Assembly: GCA_003212375.1 (NCBI GenBank) | Contig: QCPY01000001.1 | Coordinates: forward strand, 62,001 to 126,000 | Length of the DNA stretch: 64,000 nucleotides | Origin: Prochlorococcus sp. AG-442-N17 | GTDB taxonomy: Bacteria; Cyanobacteriota; Cyanobacteriia; PCC-6307; Cyanobiaceae | Reading direction: 5' to 3' | In this document: positions 63,396 to 64,000 of the stretch, in pieces | Position numbering within the stretch: position 1 is the stretch's first letter | Layout of the letters: every line of letters begins with the position of its first letter | The notes under the pieces: model-generated | The model's database searches: none | Told to the model about the DNA's origin: nothing | Seen by the model: only the letters and a program-made list of their open reading frames with translations | Program-made: the position numbers and the translations under genes

Positions 63396-63644
63396 ATGAA
63401 ACGCTTACAAAAGCACGTAAAAAAAAATTGGTTTTGGTATTCACTTTTAATTGTCATATTGAGTGCTGTTCTTGCGCCAATGCTTTTAATTGTTCCATTA
63501 TTTATTGGAGTAGTGATTCTTTTTGCTAAAAATGCTACTTTTCAATCTTCTAATGACTCAGAAGTTTCAATCGGGAAAAGAGGCGGAAGATATGAAATGA
63601 GAATTTCTGAAAAAACTGGTAAACCTTATAGACATTATTTTTAA
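63396..63644 (+). CDS. Membrane protein with GxRGGxY/YRxYF C-terminal motif
   Basis: The 82-residue product starts at the base after the previous stop. It has a basic start, two membrane helices (about 13-45) and a short C-terminal cytoplasmic part ending SIGKRGGRYEMRISEKTGKP followed by YRHYF. The last 24 residues match those of the proteins at 62096 and 63645 although the rest is unrelated. Confidence 0.65.
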   Translation: MKRLQKHVKKNWFWYSLLIVILSAVLAPMLLIVPLFIGVVILFAKNATFQSSNDSEVSIGKRGGRYEMRISEKTGKPYRHYF

Positions 63645-63929
63645 ATGAAAGAAGTTTTAATAGCAGCTACTAGAAGTTCACTTGAGGAATATCAAAACAA
63701 AATAGATATTGAAAATGTGGTTAGATTTGGAATAATCTTTCTATTTTTATTTACAGTTCTTTGGTTTACTCTTTCTTTAAGAAGAAAAAATGGTGTCAAA
63801 AGAAAACCTTGGCGACCATTTCAAACTGAAGGTACTTATGAATCTCTTAAAGTTTTCTATGGGAAGAGAGGAGGTAGATATAGAATCAGATACAACAATA
63901 ATGGGGAACCATATAGGGATTATTTTTAA
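63645..63929 (+). CDS. Single-span membrane protein with GxRGGxY/YRxYF C-terminal motif
   Basis: The 94-residue product starts at the base after the previous stop. It has an acidic start, one membrane helix (FGIIFLFLFTVLWFTLSL, about 28-45), a basic linker and the end FYGKRGGRYRIRYNNNGEPY followed by RDYF. It is the third carrier of the shared tail in this operon. Confidence 0.65.
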   Translation: MKEVLIAATRSSLEEYQNKIDIENVVRFGIIFLFLFTVLWFTLSLRRKNGVKRKPWRPFQTEGTYESLKVFYGKRGGRYRIRYNNNGEPYRDYF

Positions 63930-64000
63930 ATGAAACGATTAAAACTTGCCGAAATATTATTATTTCTACCAGAAAAGTTTGTTGGTGGATTTGTTGGTGG
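63930..64000 (+). CDS. 5' end of a gene cut by the window edge
   Basis: The ATG follows the previous stop directly. The visible 23 codons read MKRLKLAEILLFLPEKFVGG and FVG. The FVGGFVG part is encoded by the second copy of the 23-bp repeat. The protein continues beyond the window. It shares the MKRL start with two other genes of the operon. Confidence 0.5.
   Translation, partial: MKRLKLAEILLFLPEKFVGGFVG
63978..64000 (+). repeat. 23-bp direct repeat, right copy
   Basis: Identical to 61996-62018 and in the same direction, 1,982 bp apart. It reaches the last base of the window, so the true repeat may be longer. It lies within the start of the gene at 63930. Confidence 0.75.

Noticed and set aside
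61996-64000. CRISPR array from the GTTGGTGG repeats
   Set aside because: Only two full copies 2 kb apart, with tandem 12-bp units that code FVGG. There are no spacer-sized intervals and no cas genes.

Overview
The window is AT-rich (about 30% G+C by eye), densely packed cyanobacterial chromosome. The gene content points to a high-light Prochlorococcus: petN, thf1/psb29, clpP/ftsH, two short high-light-inducible proteins, CPP1-like, DUF3531, a DUF4278 microprotein, a B12-dependent class II ribonucleotide reductase, pst and phn phosphorus transporters, and very many proteins under 100 residues. This assignment rests on recognised families and composition; no database search was possible.

Layout. 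1-3.8 kb: sipA-like, ftsH, clpP, thf1 and petN. 3.9-10.5 kb: a run of small, mostly hypothetical genes, including a ribbon-helix-helix-like protein, a DUF2130 nuclease-like protein and a stand-alone IF2 N-terminal domain. 10.5-16.3 kb: a four-gene DNA repair operon (MBL-fold exonuclease, ATP-dependent ligase, Lhr-like helicase, PdeM phosphoesterase). 17.5-20.2 kb: pstC-pstA-pstB on the minus strand behind a Pho-box-like repeat, then a K+ channel with an RCK domain. 21.6-31.7 kb: an accessory-looking zone of tiny membrane and soluble proteins, a type 1 glutamine amidotransferase, an SDR oxidoreductase, two hli genes, a stop-interrupted gene and a tandem DnaA-box-like cluster in a 0.5 kb gap.

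33-57 kb is housekeeping: probable 6S RNA next to purK, then aroB, a MidA-like methyltransferase, a TPM-domain protein, a metallophosphoesterase, nadA, ctpA, ispG, a family-4-like uracil-DNA glycosylase that lacks most Fe-S ligands, an aminotransferase, phnD-phnC-phnE (PhnE is double length), an SGNH hydrolase, DUF92, rsmE, DUF3531, an EcfA-like ATPase, hslO, a CPP1-like protein, prfC, a methyltransferase and nrdJ. At 57.9 kb a leader resembling the downstream-peptide (glutamine-II) riboswitch precedes a 33-residue DUF4278 protein related to the PII partner PirA, closed by a 19-bp bidirectional terminator.

58.6-64 kb looks like an accessory island: an FkbM methyltransferase, a membrane-anchored SGNH protein, a broken carbamoyltransferase relic, tRNA-Ser(UGA), then a tightly coupled operon of at least six genes. 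Three of these otherwise unlike proteins end in the same C-terminal motif (GxRGGxY ... GxPYRxYF). The set includes a nuclease-like protein with a QVK motif, a secreted protein and two membrane proteins, and it lies between two copies of a 23-bp direct repeat. This operon is the best candidate in the window for an undescribed system.
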